A DNA stretch of 64,000 bases from Deltaproteobacteria bacterium IMCC39524. Its GTDB lineage: Bacteria > Desulfobacterota > Desulfuromonadia > Desulfuromonadales > BM103. Where the stretch lies: positions 62,001-126,000 of the forward strand of contig JARUHJ010000006.1 in assembly GCA_029667085.1 (NCBI GenBank). The letters are read 5' to 3'. The position numbers were made by a program, and so were the translations under genes. Positions 1 through 8,497 of this stretch are shown one piece after another. Under the pieces are notes generated by a model, which worked only from the letters and a program-made list of their open reading frames with translations, ran no database searches and was not told where the DNA came from. Each line of letters begins with the position of its first letter. Within the stretch, counting starts at the first letter, position 1.

Positions 1-1
1 C

Positions 2-307
2 CTAGGAACGATGTACCAAACAGGATCGGGTGTCTCTCCCGATTGCGACAAGGCCTTGAAATGGACAGAAAAGGCCGCCCTGCAAGGACATACACTTGCA
101 CAGAGCCATCTGGGCATGATGTACAGTAAAGGTTGCGGAGAGAAGCTCAAAAAAAACCTCTTTGAAGCCTACTATTGGACCGCTTTGGCCGCAAAACAAG
201 GGTTACAGTTCGCCAGAGAAAATCTCAAAAAGTTAGAAGGGCAACTCCATCCTTATTTGATCGCGGAAGCACAAAAAAAAGTTAAGGATTTCAAGCCTGA
301 CAAATAA
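2..307 (+). CDS. Sel1-repeat protein, 5'-truncated by the window edge
   Basis: Open from base 2 with no start codon needed inside the window, so the first Met (base 11) is probably internal. The 101 visible residues hold at least one and a half Sel1-like repeats: LGTMYQTG...ALKWTEKAALQG, then LGMMYSKG...AYYWTALAAKQG. Sel1 repeats form TPR-like alpha-solenoids used for protein-protein contacts. The basic C-terminal tail (AQKKVKDFKPDK) ends the protein. The next gene is convergent. No specific partner or function can be deduced from this fragment. Confidence 0.8.
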   Translation, partial: LGTMYQTGSGVSPDCDKALKWTEKAALQGHTLAQSHLGMMYSKGCGEKLKKNLFEAYYWTALAAKQGLQFARENLKKLEGQLHPYLIAEAQKKVKDFKPDK

Positions 308-399
308 CATGGGGCGGCCATAAATAACGAGATTATCGCCAACCAGCCAACCATGTTTATAAAGCTGAGAGCGTAAAAAAGGCAGGACTATTTTTAACC
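308..399. other. Short convergent intergenic gap
   Basis: Ninety bases between two convergent genes. I see no strong terminator hairpin for either strand. Confidence 0.4.
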
Positions 400-1149
400 T
401 CAGACAGGCTCGATAATCGGTTCCGTCTGTTCCGCGATGATATCACCAATCAACAGATTAGCGACAAGTTCCGACACGACTTGAAGGGTCGCTACTGTCA
501 AGCGATCAAACTTGATAGCCATTCCCTGAGACGCCACAGGTCCGCCACCATTTTGAGTTTTGCCATAGATCACCGTGCCACCGACCTGCATTGTTTCACC
601 GGAAGGCAACGGCAGATCAATCTCGACATGGGAACCCTTCGCAAATTGCTCTCGCATGCACAGAAAGATACCGCGCTCCGAAAGTGTAACACTAGAAACG
701 GCGTAAAGATTGCCCTGATGATGCAAACCGACTGTCTCTGCAAATGGCGCGCGCAGATAGCGACGACGGCCTCCAGAATACAGATCACAGCGCTGGATGG
801 CCTTGTGCAGTCGCCGCAGATCCACCGGTTTGTCCAGCACATCAATACAGCCGAGACTTAAAGCCTCCCACTGCTTGTTCTTATTCTGGTAACTGGAAAT
901 CATGATGACTGGAAGGTCTGCCAGTTCGCTATCACCACGAATGACATGCAAGGCCTCAAGGCCATCCATATCAGGCATCATCATATCCATTGTAATCAGG
1001 CTGGGACGGGTCACCCGCGAAATTTCAATGGCTTCAGCAGTATTGTTAACCGGCAGGACCTCGAGATTCATGCGGTTAAGCAGAAGGGAAAGGTACATAA
1101 GGAATGGTTTGCTGTCATCAACGACAACGGCTATCGGTCGTGTTTCCAT
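400..1149 (-). CDS. Response regulator with REC and C-terminal PilZ domain
   Basis: 249 residues counted from the ATG at 1149. The REC domain (about 4-122) has the acidic pair D11/D12, phospho-acceptor D55 (TMDMMMPD), switch S85 and K107 (DKP). The PilZ domain (about 126-240) starts with an arginine-rich RRRYLR segment that supplies the RxxxR c-di-GMP contact, followed by a TLSERG version of the usual D/NxSxxG. A longer frame opens at 1185, but that ATG lies inside the intrinsic terminator of the upstream riboswitch, so 1149 is preferred. The gene is therefore controlled by c-di-GMP at the RNA level and probably binds it as a protein too. Its kinase is not adjacent. Output is probably a motility or surface process; the target is unknown. 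Confidence 0.85.
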   Translation of the reverse strand: METRPIAVVVDDSKPFLMYLSLLLNRMNLEVLPVNNTAEAIEISRVTRPSLITMDMMMPDMDGLEALHVIRGDSELADLPVIMISSYQNKNKQWEALSLGCIDVLDKPVDLRRLHKAIQRCDLYSGGRRRYLRAPFAETVGLHHQGNLYAVSSVTLSERGIFLCMREQFAKGSHVEIDLPLPSGETMQVGGTVIYGKTQNGGGPVASQGMAIKFDRLTVATLQVVSELVANLLIGDIIAEQTEPIIEPV

Positions 1150-1170
1150 GAAAACCCCAACAAATTCATC

Positions 1171-1205
1171 AATAAAAAAACCCATCTTTGACCAGCGAAG
1201 ACGGG
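1171..1205 (-). terminator. Intrinsic terminator of the c-di-GMP riboswitch expression platform
   Basis: On the minus strand an 8-bp stem (CCCGTCTT/AAGATGGG, one G-T pair) with a 9-base loop is followed by seven T. It sits between the aptamer and the start codon of the PilZ regulator, the arrangement expected for transcription-terminating control. Confidence 0.75.
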
Positions 1206-1224
1206 CTTACATGCTTGACTACCC

Positions 1225-1322
1225 CTCTTCGGTAACCCGGCTATCCTCGTGATCAAAGATCTTAAAAAGAGGACCCGTGGCTTTGCGTCCCCGGGTTACC
1301 CCGAGTTTGCCATTATCGGTGA
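1225..1322 (-). ncRNA. Cyclic di-GMP-I (GEMM-I) riboswitch
   Basis: Read on the minus strand it holds the GEMM-I landmarks in order: GGCAAAC (1312-1306); a P2 stem closed by a GUAA (GNRA) tetraloop; the invariant GACGCAAAGCC; a P3 arm; and GGATAGCCGGGTTACCG at the 3' end. The base equivalent to Vc2 G20 is G, the c-di-GMP-preferring state, and the A47 and C92 equivalents are present. It lies in the leader of the REC-PilZ gene and is followed by an intrinsic terminator, so ligand binding probably sets read-through. Confidence 0.88.
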
Positions 1323-1339
1323 GATAATGTTGTTGAGTG

Positions 1340-1682
1340 AAACCATAGCACATCAACCTCAAAAATTTGTCACATTTGCATATAAAGTTGGTAGAGATTG
1401 AAAAAAGCTTAATGCCCGGCCAAAGAAGGAGGCAAATTTAAACCATTGATTAATGCAAAAGCGCAGAGCTCGCGGAGGAAGACCAGTCACATCCTGGCTT
1501 TCTGAATTTTGGTTTGCTCTGCGATCTCCGCGTCTCAAGTGAGCATTGCGAACGGCCGTGAGTCAGACTTAGCTTTTGTCTAGCAGCTTTCGGTGCTTGC
1601 CTGCGTTAAAAAATCTAACCAACCAATCAGAGCCTAAGTTGAGTAAAAGGGACAACCAGAAAACTTTTTTTGAGTCCTGAAC
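1340..1682. other. Gene-poor stretch holding one inverted repeat
   Basis: No credible coding frame. The only structure I see is the CGCRGAG-type inverted repeat at 1462-1532. The right-hand part (bases 1313-1400) should contain the promoter of the riboswitch RNA on the minus strand, but no box pair is convincing. Confidence 0.4.
1462..1532. repeat. Inverted repeat of CGCRGAG-N2-CGCRGAG units
   Basis: CGCAGAG-ct-CGCGGAG at 1462-1477 faces CTCTGCG-at-CTCCGCG at 1517-1532. The two arms are mirror images of the same double heptamer and could form a cruciform or RNA hairpin with a 39-base loop. It resembles dispersed intergenic repeats seen in this bacterial group; copy number elsewhere cannot be judged here. 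Confidence 0.5.
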
Positions 1683-1721
1683 GAAAAATGCCCCGTTTCT
1701 GTCTACATGCAGAAACGGGGC
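1683..1721 (-). terminator. Terminator of the DASS transporter gene
   Basis: A 12-bp perfect stem (GCCCCGTTTCTG/CAGAAACGGGGC, 1690-1701 and 1710-1721) with an 8-base loop. T tracts lie on both sides, so it may work in either direction, but the coding context makes the minus strand the relevant one. Confidence 0.8.
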
Positions 1722-1745
1722 AAATCATTTTTTTCAAGGCATAAA

Positions 1746-3491
1746 TTACTTTGGAATGTTTTGTGCCCAGACCGGCAATTCGTTAATTACGACACCAAAC
1801 ATCGGAAGCACCAGCAAGTAGGTCACAACTACAGTCACCACGATACCGATGATATTCAGACCAAAACCACTTTTGGCCATCTGCGGGATAGTGACATAGC
1901 CGGAGCCAAAAACAATTGCATTGGGAGGTGTCGCCACCGGCAGCATGAAAGCACAGGAAGCCGCAATGGCAGCAGGAACAACCAGCAACAGCGGGTTTTG
2001 CCCAAGGCCGATGGCAACGGCAGCCAGAATCGGCATAACCATCGCCGAGGTTGCCGTATTTGATGTCAATTCTGTGAGGAAGATGATCAAAGTAGCAACA
2101 GCAATGATAAGCACCAGAACAGGAGCCTGATCGAGTAGACCAACCTGGCTACCGATCCAGTCGGCCAACTTGGTCTGTTTGAAGCCAGCGGCCATCGCCA
2201 GACCGCCACCAAAGAGGATCAAGACGCCCCAGGGCATCTTGGTCGCCCAATGCCAATCCATCACGAACTTGTTGCGCTTCAGACTGATTGGAATCAGGAA
2301 GAGCAGGATAGCGCCGGTCATGGCAATCGTTGCATCAGTGATCAAAGTCGGGTCGCTGAACATAAAACCGAGCTGCTTACGAAAGATCCAGCCCAGCGCA
2401 GTCAAAGCAAAGACCAGGGAGGTCCAGCGCTCGCCGGCATTCATAGGTCCCATCTCGCGCAACTCTTTGTGGATCAGGTCGCGGCCGCCCGGAACTTTTT
2501 TCAGCTTCATGGGGTTGGCAATCTTGGTCAGCCAGATCCAGCAGATCGGCAGCAGGAGAAGAACCAGAGGCACGCCAACTTTCATCCAGGCCGCAAAAGT
2601 GATTTCATAACCGTAGGTTTTCTGCAGGTAGCCGGCCAGGACCGTGTTAGGTGGGGTACCGATCAAAGTGGCCATACCACCGATCGAAGCAGAATAAGCA
2701 ATACCCAGCATCAGGTTCAGACCAAAGGCAAATTTTTCAGGTGAAAAATCGATGGTTTTATCAAGGCCTTCTTTTTTACCCTCATCAACAACGTGGGTGA
2801 TGATAGCCAATCCGATCGGCATCATCATAACCGTCGTCGCCGTATTGGAAACGAACGCAGACAAGACCGCAGTCGCAGCCATGAAACCGAAGATCAGGCG
2901 GCCAGGAGAGAATCCAACAGCCTTGACAATATTCATGGCAATGCGCCTGTGCAGATTCCAGCGCTGCATGGAAAGAGCAATAATAAATCCGCCCATAAAG
3001 AGAAAGATCAGGTGACTGGCATAAGGAGCCGTCGCCGCTTTGGTATGCATGATTCCCAGCAGCGGGAAAAGCGCGATCGGCAAGAGACTGGTCGCCGGGA
3101 TCGGAATGGATTCGCACATCCACCAGGTTGCCATCAACAAAGCAACGGCCGCCATTTTCTGTGCTGCAGGCGCCATCCCTGCTGGAGCAGGAGATAAAAT
3201 CATGAGAAGAAACAGGATTGGCCCTAGAAAAAGCCCTATAAGCTGACGCTGTGTGTACTCACGCGGCTCACCTTCTTCGACACCACCAGGACCTGACTTA
3301 ACCCGGTTGGCGTGTTCAGCCGGCGCTTCATCCATTTCATCAGCAAGATCAACATCGTGCTCAATCTGCGATTCCTTGAGTTGGAGCGAGTCCTTCTTGT
3401 TCTTCTGAAGCCATTGTAAAGGCCTGAAAAGTACCAGGCCCTTCGTTTCATCATGCATGTCCCAAAGACGATTCCAAACTGAACTGGCCAT
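1746..3491 (-). CDS. DASS/SLC13-family sodium:dicarboxylate symporter
   Basis: 581 residues from ATG 3491, chosen because GGGAGG stands 6 bases upstream; a longer frame from 3539 lacks this. The first ~100 residues are hydrophilic and charged, an N-terminal cytosolic extension. The rest is a multi-span permease carrying both family signature Ser-Asn-Thr motifs, at about 215-217 (SNTATTVMMMP) and 477-479 (SNTATSAMVMP), which form the substrate and sodium sites in the DASS fold. The substrate is probably succinate, fumarate or malate. A sigma54 promoter lies just upstream and a DctD/DctB-like pair is next door, which supports dicarboxylate uptake; the exact substrate is inferred. Confidence 0.88.
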   Translation of the reverse strand: MASSVWNRLWDMHDETKGLVLFRPLQWLQKNKKDSLQLKESQIEHDVDLADEMDEAPAEHANRVKSGPGGVEEGEPREYTQRQLIGLFLGPILFLLMILSPAPAGMAPAAQKMAAVALLMATWWMCESIPIPATSLLPIALFPLLGIMHTKAATAPYASHLIFLFMGGFIIALSMQRWNLHRRIAMNIVKAVGFSPGRLIFGFMAATAVLSAFVSNTATTVMMMPIGLAIITHVVDEGKKEGLDKTIDFSPEKFAFGLNLMLGIAYSASIGGMATLIGTPPNTVLAGYLQKTYGYEITFAAWMKVGVPLVLLLLPICWIWLTKIANPMKLKKVPGGRDLIHKELREMGPMNAGERWTSLVFALTALGWIFRKQLGFMFSDPTLITDATIAMTGAILLFLIPISLKRNKFVMDWHWATKMPWGVLILFGGGLAMAAGFKQTKLADWIGSQVGLLDQAPVLVLIIAVATLIIFLTELTSNTATSAMVMPILAAVAIGLGQNPLLLVVPAAIAASCAFMLPVATPPNAIVFGSGYVTIPQMAKSGFGLNIIGIVVTVVVTYLLVLPMFGVVINELPVWAQNIPK

Positions 3492-3555
3492 GTATTGCCT
3501 CCCTTGCAGGTTATTGTGACGACTTAACGGTTGCATCATTCAGCCGAGCCTATTG

Positions 3556-3572
3556 AGCAACCACAGTGCCAA
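3556..3572 (-). promoter_or_regulatory. Sigma54 (-24/-12) promoter of the dicarboxylate transporter
   Basis: The minus strand reads TTGGCAC-N5-TTGCT (TTGGCACTGTGGTTGCT), matching the sigma54 consensus TGGCAC-N5-TTGCW. The start point would be near 3545, about 50 bases before the start codon. Sigma54 promoters need an AAA+ activator, and one is encoded immediately upstream at 4005-5393. Confidence 0.85.
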
Positions 3573-3700
3573 CCTCAAGGGAGATGACGAAAGAAGAGAT
3601 CGAGCCTACCGCAAGCCACCGAAACGACACTACTATTTTTGTACTACCGTATACGCGTCAACTTGCAGAGTGGCAAAACAGTGTCTCAACAGCCTCCTTT

Positions 3701-3734
3701 AAAAAAGAAAAAACGGCCAATAACGGCCGTTTTT
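3701..3734 (-). terminator. Terminator of the DctB/DctD-like operon
   Basis: A 10-bp stem (AAAAACGGCC/GGCCGTTTTT, 3709-3718 and 3725-3734) with a 6-base loop, followed on the minus strand by a TTTTTTCTTTTTT tract. Confidence 0.8.
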
Positions 3735-4004
3735 GGTTGAACTGTTCTACCTTTAAGACACGACACTAGATCATCAGACAAAGGCTTCGAACCTTACAAG
3801 AACAACATTCCTTAGTAAGCCACTGATACTGTTGAATAGATACTAAATTCCTAAGTGTTGTCACCTTCTCTTTGGCAAGAAAAACAGCCTGTAAAATTCA
3901 GTTATTTTCTGATCACGTAAAAGCAAACCTGGCCCCTTAAGAAAAGGATTCAACTGAGAGGCATGTCCCCGGAGAAACAACCCCTATTTGAAAACCAACC
4001 CACT

Positions 4005-5393
4005 TCAGCTCGCTTCACCCAATTCATATTTTTCCATCTTGTAACGCAGGGTCCCACGAGGCAAATTGAGCAAACGTGCGGTCTTTGCGATATTACCACC
4101 GGTGATACCGACGGCTTGAGCAATCAGATCCCTTTCCAGCCGGCCGACAATCTCCTCGAACAAGATTCCTTCCGGCGGAATCCTATAGTCAAAAGAGGCT
4201 TCGTCCTGAGGTTTTTCTCCCCAAATCTCTCGGGGCAGGCATTCCGGGGTGATCGTCTCCTGATTGTGCATGATACAGACTCGCTCCATGACGTTACGCA
4301 ACTCACGAACATTACCAGGCCAGTGATAGCGCATCAGCAGGTCAAGAGCAGCACGCGATATTTCATTAACGTTCTTGTGAAACTCCTTGCTGAAATGTTT
4401 GAGGAAAAATTCCAACAAAGGGGGAATGTCTTCGCGCCGCTGCCGCAAGGGGGCAACATGAATGGGAAAGACATTGAGCCGATAATAAAGGTCCTCCCGA
4501 AACCCCTTCTGTTCGATAGCCTCCTTGATTTCAAGGTTGGTTGCTGCGACAACCCGGACATCGATATCTATATTGCGGTTGCCGCCCAGACGCCTGATCT
4601 TGCGGTCTTCAAGAACCCTGAGCAGCTTAACCTGAAGGTTCATATCCATTTCACCGATTTCATCAAGGAAGATCGTACCGCCGTTGGCCTCTTCGAAAAG
4701 ACCAATCTTGCGGGTCTTGGCATCGGTAAAAGCTCCCCGTTCATGTCCGAACAGTTCTGTTTCCAGCAGGTTGAAAGGAAGCGAACCACAGTTGATCTCA
4801 ACAAAGGGTTTCGACTTTCGGGGGGACAACTGATGAATAGCTCTTGCGACCAACTCCTTGCCGGTTCCGGATTCACCGGTAATCAGGACAGTCGACGTTT
4901 CATGCTTGGCGACCTCGCGAATCTGACGGTACACCTGTGTCAGTTGTTCACTTGAGCCAACCATAAGGTTATCACCAGAAGCTTCACGAGACTGGCTTCC
5001 GCGTCTCAACTGACGAACTTCCCGACGCAGGTTCTGGGTCTCCAGGGCCAACTTGACGATCAGTCGAATGGCATCAGCCTTAAATGGCTTCTTGATGTAG
5101 TCGTAGGCCCCCATCTTCAAAGCCTCAACGGCGCTTTCGACGGTCCCGTAGCCGGTAATAATGATCACCAGAACCTCGGGATCAACCTCGCGCATAGCGC
5201 GCAAGACTTCCAGACCACTTTCTGCGCCAAGATTGAGATCCAGAAAAACCAGGTCGACATCAGCCTCACCGACTTCCTTGACTGCGTCATCACCATTGTC
5301 AGTAGAATATGGATGATAGCCGTCCTCCCCGAGAATCCTTTCCAGGTTCTCGCGAATAAAAGCCTCATCATCAACAATCAGAATACGTTCCAT
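4005..5393 (-). CDS. Sigma54-dependent response regulator, NtrC/DctD type
   Basis: 462 residues; GGGGAGG precedes the ATG. The REC domain has D8/D9, phospho-acceptor D52, T80 and K102. The central AAA+ sigma54 domain has Walker A GESGTGKE (K179), the sigma54-contact loop as GAFTDA (220-225, a common variant of GAFTGA) and Walker B TIFLDE. The C-terminus is a Fis-type helix-turn-helix. When phosphorylated such proteins form a ring that remodels sigma54 polymerase. The kinase gene lies directly upstream on the same strand, and the nearest downstream gene carries a sigma54 promoter, so regulation of dicarboxylate uptake is the likely job. Confidence 0.92.
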   Translation of the reverse strand: MERILIVDDEAFIRENLERILGEDGYHPYSTDNGDDAVKEVGEADVDLVFLDLNLGAESGLEVLRAMREVDPEVLVIIITGYGTVESAVEALKMGAYDYIKKPFKADAIRLIVKLALETQNLRREVRQLRRGSQSREASGDNLMVGSSEQLTQVYRQIREVAKHETSTVLITGESGTGKELVARAIHQLSPRKSKPFVEINCGSLPFNLLETELFGHERGAFTDAKTRKIGLFEEANGGTIFLDEIGEMDMNLQVKLLRVLEDRKIRRLGGNRNIDIDVRVVAATNLEIKEAIEQKGFREDLYYRLNVFPIHVAPLRQRREDIPPLLEFFLKHFSKEFHKNVNEISRAALDLLMRYHWPGNVRELRNVMERVCIMHNQETITPECLPREIWGEKPQDEASFDYRIPPEGILFEEIVGRLERDLIAQAVGITGGNIAKTARLLNLPRGTLRYKMEKYELGEAS

Positions 5394-5535
5394 CTTTTAA
5401 CCTCCCCGAACTCGCGGAAAAATTCAGTGTCGGTCATCTTAACTGGGGGCGGCATCGGGATCAACAGAAAATGGCCAACCTCAGCCACAAAAACAAGGAG
5501 CAACGGTTCCCAATTGGGAAAAGAAGATATCGTGG

Positions 5536-8034
5536 CTAATTTTGGCCAGAGTCGGGAAGAAAAATACGGAACTCCGTACCTTCCCCTTCATGGCTGTCAA
5601 CTTCTACGCGACCGCCATGGCTGGCAATAATGGTGTGGGTAATAGAGAGGCCCAGTCCGGTGCCCTCGCCCTTGGTCGTGTAGAAGGGCTCGAAGATCAG
5701 CGACAGACGATCAGCAGGAACCCCTTGGCCGCTATCGCGGATCGTCATGCTCAGGCCCTTATCCTCGCGTTGTGCAGACACCCACATTTCACCGCCATCA
5801 GGCATGGCATCCATTGCATTTGTAAGCAGATTCAGAATCGCCTGTTTCAGCCGATCTCTGTCCATATTCGGGTGGTGCAGTTCCTCCGGGATCGCCTCAT
5901 GCAGGACAACCTTCTGCTTCTGGAATTGCTTGCTCACCAAAAAAAGCGTATCGCGCAGAATCGCAGACAGATCTCCCGGGGCCAACCGGGTGTCAGGCAA
6001 GGAGGCAAAATTCAAAAGCTCATTCACAAGACCTTCCAGACGTTCTATCTCCTGCAAGGCGCGTTGGATCAAACGTTGATCGTCCGGGCTTGAGAGCATG
6101 CGGTCGTGCAACTCATCAAGCAAAAGACTGATGCCAGTCAAAGGATTACGTACTTCGTGAGCGATACCTGCTGAAAGACGGCCCAGGGAAGCAAGCCTCT
6201 CAAAACGTGCCATTTGCTGGCGGAGACTCACTCGTTCGGTCAAATCCTCCATAGTCAGGATACGACCATCTTCACTGCCTGAAGAGAGAGGATGAAGCGC
6301 CAGCCGGTAGGTAAGAGAGCGGCCGTTCTTTTCCAGTGAAACGTATTCACTCCAGCGGTCAACATTCATATTCGCGGAGACGGATCGATAGATTTCCGGA
6401 AGACCATGTAGCGCCTTCGCAAGTGGGATGTCACCGCCCGACTCATCTTCTATATTCAATATTGTGCGTGCCACGCCATTGAGCGAAGTGACCTGCTCGT
6501 CATTGTCCAGAGTAAGGATTCCGACCGCAACATTCTCAACGATCGTCTGTTTGAAGTCCCTCTCCCGCTTCATCTCCTTGCGGGAACGACGCAGAACAGC
6601 CAGCGTCTTTAGTAAACGTTCCCGTCGTTCATAGAGCTGCCGGGCCATGGTGTTGAAGGCTGTTGCCAGATCAGCGACCTCGACCGGGCTGGAGACATCG
6701 ACCTGGGTGCCAAGCTTTCCTCTTGCCATCTCTTTGGTCCCTGAAATTAACGTCGAAAGAGGACCGGTGATGTTATGCGAGAGACGAAAAGCGACAAAAA
6801 CAACCAACAGAGCCGTAACACCGATCATGACCCAGGCCCCGGTCAGGAAGGCCTGGTAGAGAAGGCGAATATTCTCTGCAGCTGACTCGGCCATACTATG
6901 GAACTGCTTTACTTCTGCACCAATCGTTATGCCGCCAAAGACACCAGTCTCAGCATAGGGTCCTGAATCGAAAAAAATCGGCGCAAAAGCCATAATCTTA
7001 CGTGAGCCACCAACGTTGGTAACATCAAGGACTCCGGAGCGCCCACCAAGCACCGACTGGTGGACTTCCGGGTAGTTGGGGTGGATGAAGCTCGCTTCTC
7101 GCAGGTTATAAGGGATGTTCCCGCTGGCGATCGATTCCGGGCTGGAACTCTTGGAGTAAGGCGGGACCAGGTGACCCTCCTTGTCCAGGCCCCTGATATC
7201 CCAGAACTTGGGATGGGTAATAATCCAGCCTTCATTGTCGAACATAAACGCATAGTTGCCGCTCTGGTACGAAGGGAAAACCACATACCTTTCATCGGTC
7301 GGCGTAATATGCTGAGTGAACTCCATCAGGTGCCGGTGATCCAGAGACAGGACGACGACACCCTGTAGCTCTCCTTTATCAGAGAATACCGGGCGGGCGA
7401 AACGTACTACGCCTTCATAACGGGCACCTTCAATCGCCTCCCCGGGGTTCTCCGCTTCACCGAGCTGGTCCTGCTTGCTGACATGCCAACCGGTGAGATG
7501 GGAGACATAAACCCTCCCCTCGGGGAGATCCTTGGCTGCGCTAAAGTAGGTCTCGGTGAGATAGGTCGTATTCGCAGGCTTGGAAACATCACGGAGATCA
7601 TCAGACAATAAACCATCAATAACCCGCAATCGTTCCACACCATCAGGGCCGATGAAAGCGAGTTCCTTGTAGAGTCGCGCAGAGAGTCTTTCCTCACGGG
7701 GATTTTCGTTGGTACCGGAACGGAACCAGATGAGACGACGGTGATTCTGACTGAACCAGAGGTAACTGGCACTGTCTGCCGGGAGTTGAGACAGCGCACC
7801 CAGATCACTCTCGATTCTACGCAAAAAGGTACGCACCTCATCAGCCACCATGACAGCTCGCAACTCAAGCGTTTCAGCGGCCTGCTCATCGAGCGCGCTG
7901 ATGGCGCTGGCCCGAAGCATCTGTTCAACTGTGTCCAGGCTCTGCCCGGCAAAGGTGGCCAGGAGCACAAGAGGCAGCAAGGTCAACCCGCAAAAGACGT
8001 AGAGGACTTTTTTATGAAAAGACAAACGAGGCAT
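5536..8034 (-). CDS. Membrane sensor histidine kinase with dCache-type periplasmic domain, DctB-like
   Basis: 832 residues. Order: TM1 (about 9-29), a ~340-residue periplasmic sensor that looks like a double Cache, TM2 (about 395-418), HAMP, PAS-like domain, HisKA with phospho-acceptor H626 (IAHEVRNP), and a HATPase with N box NLLTNAMDAM and G boxes including GEGTGLGL. Dicarboxylate kinases of the DctB family share this periplasmic fold. The partner regulator follows 142 bases downstream. There is no Shine-Dalgarno sequence; an extended -10 box (TGTTATACT) ends 6 bases before the ATG, so the mRNA may be leaderless. Confidence 0.9.
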   Translation of the reverse strand: MPRLSFHKKVLYVFCGLTLLPLVLLATFAGQSLDTVEQMLRASAISALDEQAAETLELRAVMVADEVRTFLRRIESDLGALSQLPADSASYLWFSQNHRRLIWFRSGTNENPREERLSARLYKELAFIGPDGVERLRVIDGLLSDDLRDVSKPANTTYLTETYFSAAKDLPEGRVYVSHLTGWHVSKQDQLGEAENPGEAIEGARYEGVVRFARPVFSDKGELQGVVVLSLDHRHLMEFTQHITPTDERYVVFPSYQSGNYAFMFDNEGWIITHPKFWDIRGLDKEGHLVPPYSKSSSPESIASGNIPYNLREASFIHPNYPEVHQSVLGGRSGVLDVTNVGGSRKIMAFAPIFFDSGPYAETGVFGGITIGAEVKQFHSMAESAAENIRLLYQAFLTGAWVMIGVTALLVVFVAFRLSHNITGPLSTLISGTKEMARGKLGTQVDVSSPVEVADLATAFNTMARQLYERRERLLKTLAVLRRSRKEMKRERDFKQTIVENVAVGILTLDNDEQVTSLNGVARTILNIEDESGGDIPLAKALHGLPEIYRSVSANMNVDRWSEYVSLEKNGRSLTYRLALHPLSSGSEDGRILTMEDLTERVSLRQQMARFERLASLGRLSAGIAHEVRNPLTGISLLLDELHDRMLSSPDDQRLIQRALQEIERLEGLVNELLNFASLPDTRLAPGDLSAILRDTLFLVSKQFQKQKVVLHEAIPEELHHPNMDRDRLKQAILNLLTNAMDAMPDGGEMWVSAQREDKGLSMTIRDSGQGVPADRLSLIFEPFYTTKGEGTGLGLSITHTIIASHGGRVEVDSHEGEGTEFRIFLPDSGQN

Positions 8035-8095
8035 TAGGGGAGTATAACACGGGGGTCCAATCGTTCGTGAGCCCGTTTGACAAGCACGCGGGAAA

Positions 8096-8332
8096 TCAGT
8101 TCAGTGAACGAGAAGGGAAATGCATCTGTCTGGAGTGAATTGCGAGTGGCAACAGGTCCTGATGCTTAAGGAGCACTTCATCAAGATTGATCCCGTCACT
8201 GATGATCACATCTCTGGGGCTAAAGATGGTCCGGGCGAAATGGCTACCGTCCGGGCGCACAAAGATCTCAATCAGGTATTCTTCGCCTTCGTAAACACAC
8301 CTATATTCTTGGACAAGCTCAATCTGTTTCAT
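8096..8332 (-). CDS. Small conserved-looking hypothetical protein
   Basis: 78 residues from ATG 8332. AGGAG lies 12 bases upstream, inside a slightly longer frame that would start with TTG at 8356. The sequence is acidic and aromatic at the N-terminal half (EYRCVYEGEEYLIEIFVRPDG) and suggests a small beta-rich fold. I see no signal peptide, metal motif or known domain. It lies between ispB-like and kinase genes on the same strand. Function unknown. Confidence 0.6.
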   Translation of the reverse strand: MKQIELVQEYRCVYEGEEYLIEIFVRPDGSHFARTIFSPRDVIISDGINLDEVLLKHQDLLPLAIHSRQMHFPSRSLN

Positions 8333-8497
8333 GCGACAGCCAAACTCCTGAATCAATAAAGTCGGTACATATCACAAGGTAAAAGCAAACATCGAGCCAA
8401 CGGGAAAACATGGCCTTTATCGCAAGAACAATCAGCTCAAAGGAAAATAGTCGCTAAAAGACGGGGGCTTAGCATGGGAGATGGCGAAAAGTCAGGC

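Larger units (their letters stand above)
3492..4004. other. Regulatory gap between transporter and response regulator
   Basis: Contains the sigma54 promoter of the transporter (3556-3572) and the terminator of the two-component operon (3701-3734). A split inverted pair, GACACT near 3625 and AGTGTC near 3683, is the only candidate upstream activator site and is weak. Bases 3735-4004 show nothing further. Confidence 0.5.

Noticed and set aside
3566-3769. 67-residue plus-strand frame in the transporter/regulator gap
   Set aside because: It covers the sigma54 promoter and a terminator hairpin and has no family or ribosome site.
4717-4737. GAFTDA instead of GAFTGA as a broken sigma54 contact
   Set aside because: GAFTDA is a frequent natural variant in functional enhancer-binding proteins.
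3963-4955. 330-residue plus-strand open frame over the NtrC-type regulator
   Set aside because: Antisense shadow of a clear AAA+ gene with complete motifs; no known domain or ribosome site.
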